Source: CAZYBU01 sp964645775
Lineage (GTDB): Bacteria > Spirochaetota > UBA4802 > UBA5550
Assembly (NCBI GenBank): GCA_964645775.1
Contig: CAZYBU010000010.1
Location: 1 to 64,000, forward strand
Direction: 5' to 3'
Length of the DNA: 64,000 nucleotides
This document shows positions 1-8,290 of this stretch, in pieces. The position numbers and the translations under genes are program-made. The notes under the pieces are model-generated. The model saw only the letters and a program-made list of their open reading frames with translations, did no database searches and was not told the origin of the DNA. How positions within the stretch are numbered: position 1 is the first letter of the stretch; each line of letters begins with the position of its first letter.

Positions 1-303
1 AACGGCCGGGAGAGTGAGAGAGAGATACTCATCGACATCCGGGAAGGGGCCGATATTATCATGGTCAAACCTGGCCTGGCCTTCCTTGATATCGTGCGAA
101 GGGCCCGGGATGTGACAGACCTCCCCCTCTGCGTCTACAACGTGAGCGGCGAGTACTCCATGGTAAAGGAGGCCGCCCGGGCCGGACTGGCTGACGAACC
201 GCGCATGGTCACGGAGATCATGACCGCCTTCTTCCGGGCGGGGGCCGACATGGTAATATCCTATCACACAAGAGAGATTATTCATAACAGGTGGTTTTCA
301 TGA
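1..303 (+). CDS. hemB: Delta-aminolevulinic acid dehydratase (porphobilinogen synthase), C-terminal part
   Basis: Partial gene cut by the left edge; an open frame runs from base 1 to the TGA at 301-303 (100 codons). HemB condenses two 5-aminolevulinates into porphobilinogen in the cytoplasm. The visible part carries the conserved C-terminal signatures of the family: an NGRE-like start, MVKPGLAFLDIVRR, and VYNVSGEYSMVK, which follow the catalytic lysines of the TIM barrel. The end of the protein (AGADMVISYHTREI) also matches the family. Its stop codon overlaps the ATG of hemL by four bases (ATGA), so the two are translationally coupled. The catalytic lysines themselves lie outside the window. 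Confidence 0.93.
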   Translation, partial: NGRESEREILIDIREGADIIMVKPGLAFLDIVRRARDVTDLPLCVYNVSGEYSMVKEAARAGLADEPRMVTEIMTAFFRAGADMVISYHTREIIHNRWFS

Positions 304-1601
304 CACGAACGGTTGATCAATCCCGTAAACTCTTCAAAGAGGCCACGCGTCTCATACCTTCGGGAGTTAACTCTCCGGTACGGGCCTTCAGGTCCGTGGG
401 AGGGGATCCTCTCTTCATGGACAGGGGAGAGGGGGCCGTCCTCACGGACGAGGACGGCAATACCTACATAGACTACTGCATGTCGTGGGGCCCCCTTCTC
501 CTGGGTCACGCGGACCGGGACGTGGTCTCGGCCCTGAATGAGGCCCTCGCCGGTGGGACCAGTTTTGGGACCCCCCACAGAAGCGAGGTGGAACTGGCCC
601 GCCTGGTGACCGGGGCCTATCCCACAATCGATCTTGTCCGGTTCGTCAACTCCGGGACCGAGGCCACCATGAGCGCCATCCGCCTGGCCCGGGGCCACAC
701 GGGCCGGGATCTGATCATAAAATTTGACGGCTGTTATCACGGCCACGCGGACCATCTCCTGGTGGCGGCCGGATCGGGAGGGGCCACCTTCGCTCAGCCT
801 GACTCAGCCGGCGTACCGAAGGAGGCCGTGGCCCATACCCTTGTGGCCCCCTTTAACGATCTGAACGCTGTCCAGGAGATCTTCAAAGAACATGGCGAAC
901 GGATAGCCGCTGTCATAACGGAACCTGTACCCTGCAACCTGGGTCTCATCCTTCCGCGAAAAGGATTCCTGGCCGGTCTCCGGGAACTCTGTCTGCAGCA
1001 TGCTTCCCTCCTTATCTTTGACGAAGTCATAACCGGGTTCCGCCTCTCCCCGGGAGGGGCACAGGAGTACTTCTCCGTGAAGGCGGACCTGACCGCCCTC
1101 GGTAAAATCATAGGGGGCGGCCTTCCCGTGGGAGCCTACGGAGGAAAGAGAGAAATTATGGAAAACCTTTCCCCCGCGGGACCGGTTTACCAGGCAGGGA
1201 CCCTCTCAGGCAATCCCCTGGCCATGACCGCCGGGGCCGCTACCCTTGCAAAACTCGCGGACGGCACTCTGCACGAAGAACTTAACAGGAAGATGCAACT
1301 TTTCAGGGACGCCCTTTCTCCCGCTCTCCAGCGCCATGAAGGGAAGGTCCTCTTCCAGACCCTGGAGTCGATCTTCTCTATCTATTTTACCGACCTGAAA
1401 GAGATCACCACCGTGGACGAAGTGAAGTCCTGTGACATGGAGGCTTTCGGTCGATTTCACCGGGAACTCCTGGACCGGGGCGTCTATCTCTCCCCCTCCG
1501 GTTTTGAGGTGGGATTCCTCTCCGCGGCCCACAGCGACGAACAGCTTAAAGAGACGGCCCGGGCCATCTCCGAGGCCCTGGACAATGTTCTTGGTGAATG
1601 A
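300..1601 (+). CDS. hemL: Glutamate-1-semialdehyde 2,1-aminomutase
   Basis: PLP enzyme (class III aminotransferase fold) that isomerises glutamate-1-semialdehyde to 5-aminolevulinate, the second step of the C5 pathway. The 433-residue product has the usual length and the family opening IPSGVNSPVRAFRSVGG. The cofactor lysine is about residue 269, in ALGKIIGGGLPVGAYGG, and FDEVITGFR lies upstream of it. I chose ATG 300 over the in-frame GTG 291 because AGGTGG at 288-293 is well placed for ATG 300, and the ATGA overlap with hemB fits the tight operon. hemA follows after three bases. Having HemL and HemA in the same operon shows that 5-aminolevulinate comes from glutamyl-tRNA and not from glycine. 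Confidence 0.96.
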   Translation: MTRTVDQSRKLFKEATRLIPSGVNSPVRAFRSVGGDPLFMDRGEGAVLTDEDGNTYIDYCMSWGPLLLGHADRDVVSALNEALAGGTSFGTPHRSEVELARLVTGAYPTIDLVRFVNSGTEATMSAIRLARGHTGRDLIIKFDGCYHGHADHLLVAAGSGGATFAQPDSAGVPKEAVAHTLVAPFNDLNAVQEIFKEHGERIAAVITEPVPCNLGLILPRKGFLAGLRELCLQHASLLIFDEVITGFRLSPGGAQEYFSVKADLTALGKIIGGGLPVGAYGGKREIMENLSPAGPVYQAGTLSGNPLAMTAGAATLAKLADGTLHEELNRKMQLFRDALSPALQRHEGKVLFQTLESIFSIYFTDLKEITTVDEVKSCDMEAFGRFHRELLDRGVYLSPSGFEVGFLSAAHSDEQLKETARAISEALDNVLGE

Positions 1602-1604
1602 ATC

Positions 1605-2918
1605 ATGAAAGACCTTGTTCCGGACATAGCTCTTATCGGCATGAGTCACAGGACGGCCCCGGTCTCCATCCGGGAACTCCTTGTGGTGCCTGAAGACGAC
1701 AGGAAGGAATTCTATGACCAGATCCGTTCCCTGGGGGTGGAGGAGATGGTCTACATCACCACCTGTAACCGGACGGAGATTTACCTGGCCTCCTTCGACA
1801 TCGAGAGTTCTGAGAACCGGGTCCACGATTTTCTCTGCCGGCACACCGGCCTGGACCGTGAATCCTTCAGCCGTAACGCCTACGAATACATCTCCCACGA
1901 CGCGGTACGGCACCTTTTCCGGGTCACATCCTCCATGGATTCCATGGTAGTGGGAGAGAACGAAGTCACGGGTCAGATCAAGGCAGGATACCGGGAAGCG
2001 GTTGAGCTGAAGGCGACGGGGACGGTTCTGAACCGTCTCTTTCACCTGGCGTTCCGGGCCGCCAAGAGGGTCCGGAGCGAAACGGACATATCCCGCAATC
2101 CCCTCTCGATAGCAAGTATTGCGGCCGAGAAAGCGAAATCCGTGTTTCCCGATTTCAACAATCGGGAGGCTCTCCTTATCGGGGCCGGAGAGATGGGAGA
2201 GCTTATCCTCCGGTACCTTTACAAGCTTCAGATCGGCTCCATTGTCCTGGCCAACCGTTCCATGGAGAAGGCGAGACAGATATCAGAGACCCTGGGTATC
2301 GAAGCCGAGATCATAGGCCTCCAGGACCTGGAGGAGAAGGGACCCAGAAGCGACATCATCATATCATCGGTCACGGCGCCCCATCATTTGATCACGGCCA
2401 CCATGGCCCGGAGCATCATGGAACTGAGGGAGGGACGTCCCCTGTTTATCATCGATATCGCTGTCCCCCGCAATGTTGACCCGGGCGCCGGCGACATGGA
2501 TGGTCTCCATCTCTTTAACGTGGACGATCTCCAGTCCACGGCCGATGATCACCTCCAGAAAAGGAAAGTGGCCCTGGATAAAGCGGAGCTTGTGATCCGG
2601 GAGACCGTGGAAGAGTTCTACGACTGGTACCATGAACAGGCGGCCGTTCCGACCATTTCCCTTATGCGGAAAAGCTTCGACGAGATCCGCAACGCAGAAC
2701 TGGAGCGCTACCGGGTATCCTGCCTCTCGCACCTGAGCGAGGAAGATTTCGAGACCGTGCGGGGACTGACCCGCCAGATCATGACAAAGACCCTGCATAA
2801 CCCCATAACGAACCTGAAACAGAGACACAAGGAGAGCATCCAGGATTACTGCATGGACGACGGCCTGAAGGAGAAGACCGAGTTTATCAAGGAGCTTTTT
2901 TGCGATGAAGATGCCTGA
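1605..2918 (+). CDS. hemA: Glutamyl-tRNA reductase
   Basis: Reduces glutamyl-tRNA(Glu) with NADPH to glutamate-1-semialdehyde, the committed step of tetrapyrrole synthesis. At 437 residues it has the normal length. The N-terminal catalytic domain contains GMSHRTAPVSIRE and the nucleophilic cysteine at about residue 54 in TTCNRTE. The motif MVVGENEVTGQIK follows near 112. An NADPH-binding domain (LLIGAGEMGEL, about 190-200) and a helical C-terminal dimerisation domain complete it. The last 14 bases overlap the start of the downstream radical SAM gene, consistent with translational coupling across the haem operon. No separate membrane partner (HemX/CcsA type) is seen next to it. Confidence 0.96.
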   Translation: MKDLVPDIALIGMSHRTAPVSIRELLVVPEDDRKEFYDQIRSLGVEEMVYITTCNRTEIYLASFDIESSENRVHDFLCRHTGLDRESFSRNAYEYISHDAVRHLFRVTSSMDSMVVGENEVTGQIKAGYREAVELKATGTVLNRLFHLAFRAAKRVRSETDISRNPLSIASIAAEKAKSVFPDFNNREALLIGAGEMGELILRYLYKLQIGSIVLANRSMEKARQISETLGIEAEIIGLQDLEEKGPRSDIIISSVTAPHHLITATMARSIMELREGRPLFIIDIAVPRNVDPGAGDMDGLHLFNVDDLQSTADDHLQKRKVALDKAELVIRETVEEFYDWYHEQAAVPTISLMRKSFDEIRNAELERYRVSCLSHLSEEDFETVRGLTRQIMTKTLHNPITNLKQRHKESIQDYCMDDGLKEKTEFIKELFCDEDA

Positions 2919-3966
2919 CACACCCAGGCTCATATTCTGGGAGCTGACAAAGAGGTGCAACCTGACCTGCAAACACTGCCGGGCCGAGGCAGCGGACATC
3001 GATTTCAGCGGTGAGCTGGATACCGGGTCCGTATTCTCGATACTGGATGACATAGCCGATACCTATTCCCCCATCCTGGTCCTTACCGGGGGGGAACCCC
3101 TCTACAGGGAAGATATCTTCGAAATAACGAAACATGCCGTGGGCCGGGGCCTCCGCGTTGCCCTGGCCACCAACGGGACCCTTATCGACGAACCCATGGC
3201 CGTCCGTATCGCCGAGGCCGGGGTGACCCGGGTGAGCATATCTTTGGACGGTCCCGACGCCGCCAGCCACGACGATTTCCGGGGCCTTCCCGGCTCCTTC
3301 GATTCGGCCCTGGAAGGGGGGCGACACCTTCGCCGGGCCGGTGTCCCTGTGCAGATCAACACCACCATAACGAAACGGAACGAGGCCCGCCTGGAGGAGA
3401 TCGTGGACCTGGCAAGATCGGAAGAGGCCGTCGCCCTTCACCTTTTCATGCTGGTTCCCGTCGGCTGCGGCGCCGAGATAGCCGAGGAGGACATGCTTTC
3501 AGGCGAACGCTACGAAAAGGTCCTGAACTGGTTCTACGAGCGTTCGAAGAGGCTGGACATGGAATTCAAGGCCACCTGCGCCCCCCACTACTACCGGATT
3601 ATTCGCCAGAGGGCGGCCGGGGAGGGACGGAAGCTCGCCTTCGAAACGGACGGAATGGCCGCCATGACAAGGGGCTGCCTGGCCGGAAGCGGGGTCTGCT
3701 TTATCTCCCACAGGGGGGACGTCCAGCCCTGCGGCTATCTCCCCCTGGTGGCCGGTAATGTGACAGAGCGACCTTTCCGGGAGATATGGGAGACCTCGGA
3801 GCTTTTCCTGGATCTTCGTAACGCGGACCTCCTCAAGGGAAAGTGCGGGGCCTGCGGCTACCGGCACGTCTGCGGAGGATGCCGGGCCCGGGCCTATTTC
3901 GCCACGGGTGATCCCCTGGATGAGGAGCCCTACTGCGCCTACGAACCGGAGAGGAGCAAGACGTGA
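2905..3966 (+). CDS. ahbD: Heme b synthase AhbD (radical SAM Fe-coproporphyrin III decarboxylase)
   Basis: Predicted to carry out the last step of the siroheme-dependent haem pathway: oxidative decarboxylation of two propionates of Fe-coproporphyrin III to vinyl groups. The radical SAM cluster cysteines are at residues 18, 22 and 25 (CNLTCKHC), followed by the SAM-binding LTGGEPL and by SISLDGPDAASHDDFRG. The C-terminal half has the long AhbD signature around KATCAPHYYRI, then MTRGCLAG and QPCGY, and a second cysteine cluster GKCGACGYRHVCGGCRARA for an auxiliary 4Fe-4S centre. These match AhbD better than NirJ or AhbC. It overlaps hemA by 14 bases and ahbAB by 4. ATG 2911 is an alternative start. 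Confidence 0.9.
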   Translation: MKMPDTPRLIFWELTKRCNLTCKHCRAEAADIDFSGELDTGSVFSILDDIADTYSPILVLTGGEPLYREDIFEITKHAVGRGLRVALATNGTLIDEPMAVRIAEAGVTRVSISLDGPDAASHDDFRGLPGSFDSALEGGRHLRRAGVPVQINTTITKRNEARLEEIVDLARSEEAVALHLFMLVPVGCGAEIAEEDMLSGERYEKVLNWFYERSKRLDMEFKATCAPHYYRIIRQRAAGEGRKLAFETDGMAAMTRGCLAGSGVCFISHRGDVQPCGYLPLVAGNVTERPFREIWETSELFLDLRNADLLKGKCGACGYRHVCGGCRARAYFATGDPLDEEPYCAYEPERSKT

Positions 3967-4970
3967 ACCTTCCGGAAAGAAAGGCCCATCTCCTGGACCT
4001 TCTGCAAACGACCGTACCGGCAGATACCCTCCCCTTTCACCGACTGGCCGAAGAGACAGGCTCAGACCCGCAGACCTGCATCAGAGACGTCCTCTCTCTG
4101 AAAGAGGATGGGATTATCCGGGACATAAGCGGTATCTTCAACGCCGAAAGTCTGGGCTACCGGACCACCCTTGTGGCTTTCAGGGTCCCGGAGAGAGGTC
4201 TTCCCGCGGCGGCCAAAGCGGTCAACACCCATCCCGGGGTCAGTCACAATTACAGAAGAGACCACGAATACAATCTCTGGTTCACCCTGGCCGAGGAGAG
4301 CGAGAAGGACCTGGAAGAGGGAGTCAACAGACTTGCGGAGATGGCCGGGGCGGAGGATACCCTTGTTCTGCGGACGGAACGGCTGCTGAAGATCGGAGTC
4401 CATTTCTCCGCGGGCAATAAGAAAAGAGGCGCCTGTTTCACAGGGGAGCGGCCCACGGACGTTCCCCTGGATAAAAAGAGACGGGAAGCGGTGCGTCTCC
4501 TGCAGATAGACATGCCGGTGACGGAACGCCCCTTCGATGAACTTGCGGAAAAATCCGACGAGATCCGGGACGGCGAGGAACTGGTTACGATCATGAAGGA
4601 GCTGAAGGCCGAAAGGATCATGCGGAGATACGCCGCGGTCCTGAGACACAGAGAGGCCGGCTATACCGATAACGCCATGACGGTATGGAAACCTGCCGAC
4701 ACCTCGGAAGAGGCCCTGGAACCTTTCGTACGGGAACCGGCCGTATCCCACGCCTACCTGCGCGCGGTCTATCCCGGCCGGTGGGAGTACCCTCTCTTCA
4801 CAATGATTCACGCCCGTTCCAGGGATGAACTTGAAGCCATCATTGAAAGGCTCTCCCGGGAAACCGGCATCCGCGAATACCTGGCCCTGGAGACCCTTAA
4901 TGAGTACCGGAAAATAAGACTCCGATACTTTTCCCATGAATTCGCGAAATGGAAAGAGGAGCATAGATGA
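3963..4970 (+). CDS. ahbAB: Siroheme decarboxylase, AhbA-AhbB fusion
   Basis: Two Lrp/AsnC-like halves in one 335-residue chain. In many organisms the two subunits AhbA and AhbB are separate and form a heterodimer that decarboxylates siroheme to 12,18-didecarboxysiroheme. The first half (about 1-155) has a winged-helix segment followed by the AhbA-type VSHNYRRDHEYNLWFT. The second half (about 165-330) has the AhbB-type RRYAAVLRHREAGYTDNAM and VSHAYLRAVYPGRWEYPLFT. These histidine- and arginine-rich segments line the tetrapyrrole pocket in the family. Fused versions are also known for the haem d1 homologue NirDL; the neighbouring ahbC and ahbD point to the haem b pathway here. It starts within ahbD (ATGA-type overlap) and overlaps ahbC by four bases. 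Confidence 0.88.
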   Translation: MNLPERKAHLLDLLQTTVPADTLPFHRLAEETGSDPQTCIRDVLSLKEDGIIRDISGIFNAESLGYRTTLVAFRVPERGLPAAAKAVNTHPGVSHNYRRDHEYNLWFTLAEESEKDLEEGVNRLAEMAGAEDTLVLRTERLLKIGVHFSAGNKKRGACFTGERPTDVPLDKKRREAVRLLQIDMPVTERPFDELAEKSDEIRDGEELVTIMKELKAERIMRRYAAVLRHREAGYTDNAMTVWKPADTSEEALEPFVREPAVSHAYLRAVYPGRWEYPLFTMIHARSRDELEAIIERLSRETGIREYLALETLNEYRKIRLRYFSHEFAKWKEEHR

Positions 4971-6241
4971 TAGACATAGGCAAACTTTACTGCGGCGGAA
5001 CCTCCACGGGTGACAGTCTCCGCTACGGAACAAAGGGGATCACGGACAGCCACGGGAACCGGCCCCACGAGAGGGTTACCCTGGCCAGTGAACGGCGGCC
5101 CATCGTGGTCTGGAACGTGACCCGGACCTGCAACCTCCGCTGCGTCCACTGCTACACCGACTCCGAGAGTGTAAGCTACGAAGGGGAGCTGGACACGAAA
5201 GAGGGAAAGAAGCTCATTGACGAGCTGGCCGATTTTTCCATTCCATCCCTCCTCTTCTCCGGGGGAGAGCCCCTCATGCGAAAGGATCTCTTCGAGCTTA
5301 TCGAGTACGCCTCCCGGAAGGGAATCCGGCCCGTAATCTCCACCAACGGGACTCTCATAGATGAAGAGAAGGCGCGTACGATCCGGGACTCCGGGGTCGT
5401 TTACGTCGGCATCAGCCTGGACGGCATGGAAGAGGTTAATGACCGGTTCCGGGGAGTGGAGGGCGCCTTCCGGAGGGCCATGGAGGGCTTCGATAACTGT
5501 CGCAAGGTCAACCAGAGGGTGGGACTGCGCCTGACCCTCACCCGCATGAACTACCTGGACCTGCACCGAATCTTCGACTTCATCGAGGAAGAAGGAATCA
5601 ACCGGGCCTGTTTCTATCACCTGGTCTACTCTGGAAGGGGACTGGACATCACGAAGGACGACCTCACCCACGCCGAGTCCCGGCAGGCCATGGATACAAT
5701 TCTGGAACGAACCAGGGACTATTTCGACCGGGGTCTGGATATCAACATCCTGACCGTGGATAACCACGCCGACGGGGTCTATATCTACCGGAGACTGCTG
5801 GAGAAGGACCCGAAGGAGGCGGAGGAGGTACGCAAACTCCTGGCCTGGAACGGGGGCGCGGCCCATTCGACAGGTGTCGGCATCGGGAACATCGATTATC
5901 TTGGGAACGTCCACCCGGACCAGTTCTGGCAGGACTACACCTTCGGAAACGTGCGCGAACGTCCCTTCGGGGAGATATGGACCGATCTGAGCGACCCCCT
6001 CATGAAGGGCCTGAAGAACAAGGCGGACTATATAAAAGGACGGTGCCGCCTCTGCCGGTACCGGGACCTCTGTACCGGTGCCATGAGGGTCCGGGGGTAC
6101 CGGACCTTCGAAGACTGGTGGGCACCCGACCCCCAGTGCTACCTGACAGACGAGGAGATCGGCCTGACGGAAGCTGATTACGGGGAACTTAAGCGTAGCG
6201 GCGAGGTATTCCCTCTCCCCGAGGAGCTTAAAGGAAGATGA
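4967..6241 (+). CDS. ahbC: 12,18-didecarboxysiroheme deacetylase AhbC (radical SAM)
   Basis: Radical SAM enzyme predicted to remove the two acetate side chains of didecarboxysiroheme, giving Fe-coproporphyrin III for AhbD. The N terminus IGKLYCGGTSTGDSLRYG is the family's own lead sequence and separates it from AhbD. The radical SAM cysteines are at residues 55, 59 and 62 (CNLRCVHC), followed by LFSGGEPLMR and ISTNGTLID. The C-terminal part has NVHPDQFWQDYTFGNVRERP and an auxiliary cluster CRLCRYRDLC...C. Length (424) is slightly more than usual. It overlaps ahbAB by four bases and the following dehydrogenase gene by four. NirJ of haem d1 synthesis is the close alternative, but no other d1 gene is present. 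Confidence 0.9.
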   Translation: MIDIGKLYCGGTSTGDSLRYGTKGITDSHGNRPHERVTLASERRPIVVWNVTRTCNLRCVHCYTDSESVSYEGELDTKEGKKLIDELADFSIPSLLFSGGEPLMRKDLFELIEYASRKGIRPVISTNGTLIDEEKARTIRDSGVVYVGISLDGMEEVNDRFRGVEGAFRRAMEGFDNCRKVNQRVGLRLTLTRMNYLDLHRIFDFIEEEGINRACFYHLVYSGRGLDITKDDLTHAESRQAMDTILERTRDYFDRGLDINILTVDNHADGVYIYRRLLEKDPKEAEEVRKLLAWNGGAAHSTGVGIGNIDYLGNVHPDQFWQDYTFGNVRERPFGEIWTDLSDPLMKGLKNKADYIKGRCRLCRYRDLCTGAMRVRGYRTFEDWWAPDPQCYLTDEEIGLTEADYGELKRSGEVFPLPEELKGR

Positions 6242-6894
6242 GTCTATACCCTGTCATGCTGGAGATGAAAGGCCGGGCGGCGATAGTTATCGGTGGGGGC
6301 ACGGTAGCCCTTCGCAAGGTACGGGACCTGGTTGAAGCCGGAGCCCTGGTAACCTGTATCGCTCCGGAGATGCACCCCGAGATCGAGATCCTGGCCCGGG
6401 AAGGAGAGATCGAGAATCCCCGGCTCCATCGCCGCGGGTATCAAAAGGGGGACCTGGCCAGAACGGGCATCGTCTTTTTCACGGCTGATGACCGTGAAGT
6501 TCTTAACCAGGTACTGGAAGAGGCAGGTGAGAGGAAGGTCCTGGTAAACTGCGCACTCGACCCGGAATCGGGTGACTTCTTTGTCCCCTCCTGGGAGAGA
6601 CGGGGAGACCTGGTCCTGGCCCTGGCCACCTCGGGCGCCTCTCCCGCCTACGCCGCCCGCCTGCGCAGGGAACTGGCCTCGCGCCTGCCGGCCGGGACGG
6701 AGCGAAGAATTACCGCCCTCCGGGAGGTCCGGCGGAGAATACTTGAGATGAACCTCTACCCGGACGAGAGGAGCCGTATCTTCAACACCCTGGCCTCCCG
6801 CGACGATCTCCTGGACGAGCTGGCCCTTATCCTGGCCGAGGGGAAGGACCTGGACCGCTTCCTGGAACGGGTCCTGCATATTGAATCCGGGTAA
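6238..6894 (+). CDS. Precorrin-2 dehydrogenase / sirohydrochlorin ferrochelatase-like protein
   Basis: Homologue of the N-terminal CysG / Met8p / SirC family, which oxidises precorrin-2 to sirohydrochlorin with NAD+ and in some members also inserts iron. The 218-residue chain opens MSLYPVMLEMKGR, with a Rossmann motif VIGGGTVALRKV at about 17-28. It has FFTADDREVLN, then VNCALDPESGDFFVPS, and the C-terminal dimerisation signature ATSGASPAYAARLRRE. There is no SAM uroporphyrinogen methyltransferase domain, so it is a stand-alone enzyme. It closes the haem operon, overlapping ahbC by four bases, and supplies the siroheme precursor. The chelation step could be its own or that of the CbiK-like protein at 7464-8189. 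Confidence 0.88.
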   Translation: MSLYPVMLEMKGRAAIVIGGGTVALRKVRDLVEAGALVTCIAPEMHPEIEILAREGEIENPRLHRRGYQKGDLARTGIVFFTADDREVLNQVLEEAGERKVLVNCALDPESGDFFVPSWERRGDLVLALATSGASPAYAARLRRELASRLPAGTERRITALREVRRRILEMNLYPDERSRIFNTLASRDDLLDELALILAEGKDLDRFLERVLHIESG

Positions 6895-6901
6895 AATAGG
6901 A

Positions 6902-6928
6902 TTGACCAATCCCACTAATGAATATACT
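6902..6928 (+). promoter_or_regulatory. Possible promoter of the toxin-antitoxin pair
   Basis: TTGACC (6902-6907) and TATACT (6923-6928) are separated by 15 bases, which is short. The -10 box lies only eight bases before the ATG at 6937, and no Shine-Dalgarno sequence is visible, so a leaderless transcript is possible. The short inverted repeat GGATTG/CAATCC overlaps the -35 box and might be an autoregulatory operator. This is inferred from sequence pattern only. Confidence 0.3.
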
Positions 6929-6936
6929 TTACTGAT

Positions 6937-7155
6937 ATGGAACGTGATAAGATCATAGAAGAACTGTTGACCTTTCCCAGAGATGTAAGGGCAGGTGTTG
7001 TCGACATCTTACTGGAAAGCCTCAATGGCCCTGTAGACCAATCCATTGAAGAAGATTGGCTCAGGGAAGCGAATAGCAGGCTCGAGGCTTATCTGGCTGG
7101 TGAGACCGGTTCACGTGAAGCACGGGATGCCTATTATACTCTTCGCAAATCTTAA
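6937..7155 (+). CDS. Addiction module antitoxin (putative addiction module component family)
   Basis: Small acidic protein of 72 residues of the type found as antitoxin partner to RelE/ParE toxins (TIGR02574-like). The N-terminal helix with LLTFPRDVRAGVVDILLESL is followed by the characteristic SIEEDWLREANSRLEAYLAGE and a C-terminal REARDAYY segment. Composition is more AT-rich than the haem operon beside it, suggesting later acquisition. The toxin gene follows after five bases, but its frame is broken, so the antitoxin may have outlived its partner. No ribosome binding site is visible before ATG 6937. Confidence 0.75.
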   Translation: MERDKIIEELLTFPRDVRAGVVDILLESLNGPVDQSIEEDWLREANSRLEAYLAGETGSREARDAYYTLRKS

Positions 7156-7160
7156 CAGCC

Positions 7161-7446
7161 TTGAAACTCAGACTTCTTGATACCGCATACAGTGAACTGG
7201 TTGAGGCAACCGATTATTACGAGTCTATTTCTGAGGAACTGCGCAGAAGATTTCTTGATGATTATTACGAAACCCTTACCCGCCTTGAAATGTATCCCGA
7301 AGCATGGCATCCTGTTGATACACATATTAGAAGAATCATGTTTTCCCTATGCCCTTTTATACCATGTTGAAAAAGACATAATAATCCTGGCTGTAATGCA
7401 TCTTCACCAGAAACCGGGATACTGGAAAAGTCGTATCAGGGGTTGA
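7161..7446 (+). pseudogene. RelE/ParE-family toxin, frameshifted
   Basis: The first frame (TTG at 7161, ending at 7370) encodes a ParE-like N-terminal two-thirds: LLDTAYSELVEATDYYES, RRFLDDYYETLTRLEMYPEAWHP, then HIRRIM. The sequence then leaves frame. The family's C-terminal strands (FPYALLYHVEKDIIILAVMH, then LHQKPGYWKSR) continue in the next frame from about 7342 to 7446. Skipping one base in the TTTT run at 7341-7344 joins the halves, although one or two residues may then be missing. It is most simply a degraded toxin that cannot poison the cell; a sequencing error in the homopolymer or a programmed shift cannot be excluded from one sequence. Confidence 0.75.
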
Positions 7447-7463
7447 AATGCACCTTTGTTGCA

Positions 7464-8189
7464 TCAGGCTTGCTGAAAATGCCGGGTGAAGATATCCCTC
7501 ACCGTTTCCGATTCCAGCAGAAAGCGGTCCAGGTGCCGGACAGCGAAACCTGCCCGGGACAGGATACCGTACCAGCTCTTTTCACTGTCAGAGAATATGT
7601 CCCGGTCCGTGTGCCGTCCCCTCCCCATCATGAGGGGCAGTAAGGCCACCCGTCCCACTCCCCGGGCCTTCAGGTCACCGATAACTATCTCCGGTCCCGG
7701 ATAACCGTCAAAAACACCGAAGCTTACCGGCAGGGAACGGCGGATCGCCTCCCACTGGAGGGCCGGGTAGACGGCCCATGCCGGGTGGGCCGTTCCGTGG
7801 CCCACGGCCACCAGCTCTTCGCCCGGCACCAAATCGTTTTCCGAGACAAGGCCTTCCACCAGACGCCGGGCGTCCTCAGGGGAAGAGACCAGGGGCCGGC
7901 CCACCTTCGGTTCATCGCCGAAGGCTTTCCGCAGGGGAATAACCAGCTTTTCATGGAACTCGGTACCGGGAAGAAACATAACCGGCTGTATGATCACATC
8001 AGGGCCGGTCTCATTAAGGACGTCCGTAAGGGCAGGCCTATCCTTTGATGAGGTCCCGCACCAGGCCGGCATCACGCGGCATGACGTCCCTTCTTCCTTG
8101 AGGCGTTCATCTAATCCCCTGAGAAAGTCCTCCAGGGGATCATCCCTTACCGTCCTGTTGAAAGCGATAACTATGGTCTCCATATTCAT
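7464..8189 (-). CDS. cbiK: CbiK-type sirohydrochlorin chelatase
   Basis: Class II chelatase that inserts cobalt or iron into sirohydrochlorin. The 241-residue protein has the two-domain chelatase fold signs. The catalytic-histidine motif VAVGHGTAHPAWAVYPAL lies near residue 130. The CbiK hallmark FDGYPGPEIVIGDLKARGV follows, and VALLPLMMGRGRHTDRDIF carries the second metal-ligand histidine. There is no signal peptide, so it is cytoplasmic, unlike the periplasmic CbiK(P) of some sulfate reducers. It lies opposite to the end of the haem operon with only the toxin-antitoxin remnant between. Because no other cobalamin gene is in the window, ferrochelation for siroheme and the Ahb pathway is a likely role. 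Confidence 0.8.
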   Translation of the reverse strand: MNMETIVIAFNRTVRDDPLEDFLRGLDERLKEEGTSCRVMPAWCGTSSKDRPALTDVLNETGPDVIIQPVMFLPGTEFHEKLVIPLRKAFGDEPKVGRPLVSSPEDARRLVEGLVSENDLVPGEELVAVGHGTAHPAWAVYPALQWEAIRRSLPVSFGVFDGYPGPEIVIGDLKARGVGRVALLPLMMGRGRHTDRDIFSDSEKSWYGILSRAGFAVRHLDRFLLESETVRDIFTRHFQQA

Positions 8190-8290
8190 TTCCGGTCTGG
8201 CAGGATTGTATCTTCTTTACCTTACTATCCCTGTGTCAATCCAGGGGCAAGGTCAATTTTTAAAGGCATACGTAAATTGAGATAAATCGT

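Noticed and set aside
4808..5914. Long minus-strand open frame (368 codons) opposite ahbC and ahbAB
   Set aside because: Codon-bias shadow of the recognised radical SAM gene; no family resemblance or ribosome binding site. The same holds for minus-strand frames at 1206-2045, 2364-3053 and 4062-5033.
2905..6241. Haem d1 (NirJ, NirDL) synthesis as the role of the radical SAM and Lrp-like genes
   Set aside because: Two distinct radical SAM proteins with AhbD and AhbC signatures, and no nirE, nirF, nirN or nirS; the siroheme-to-haem-b route explains all genes.
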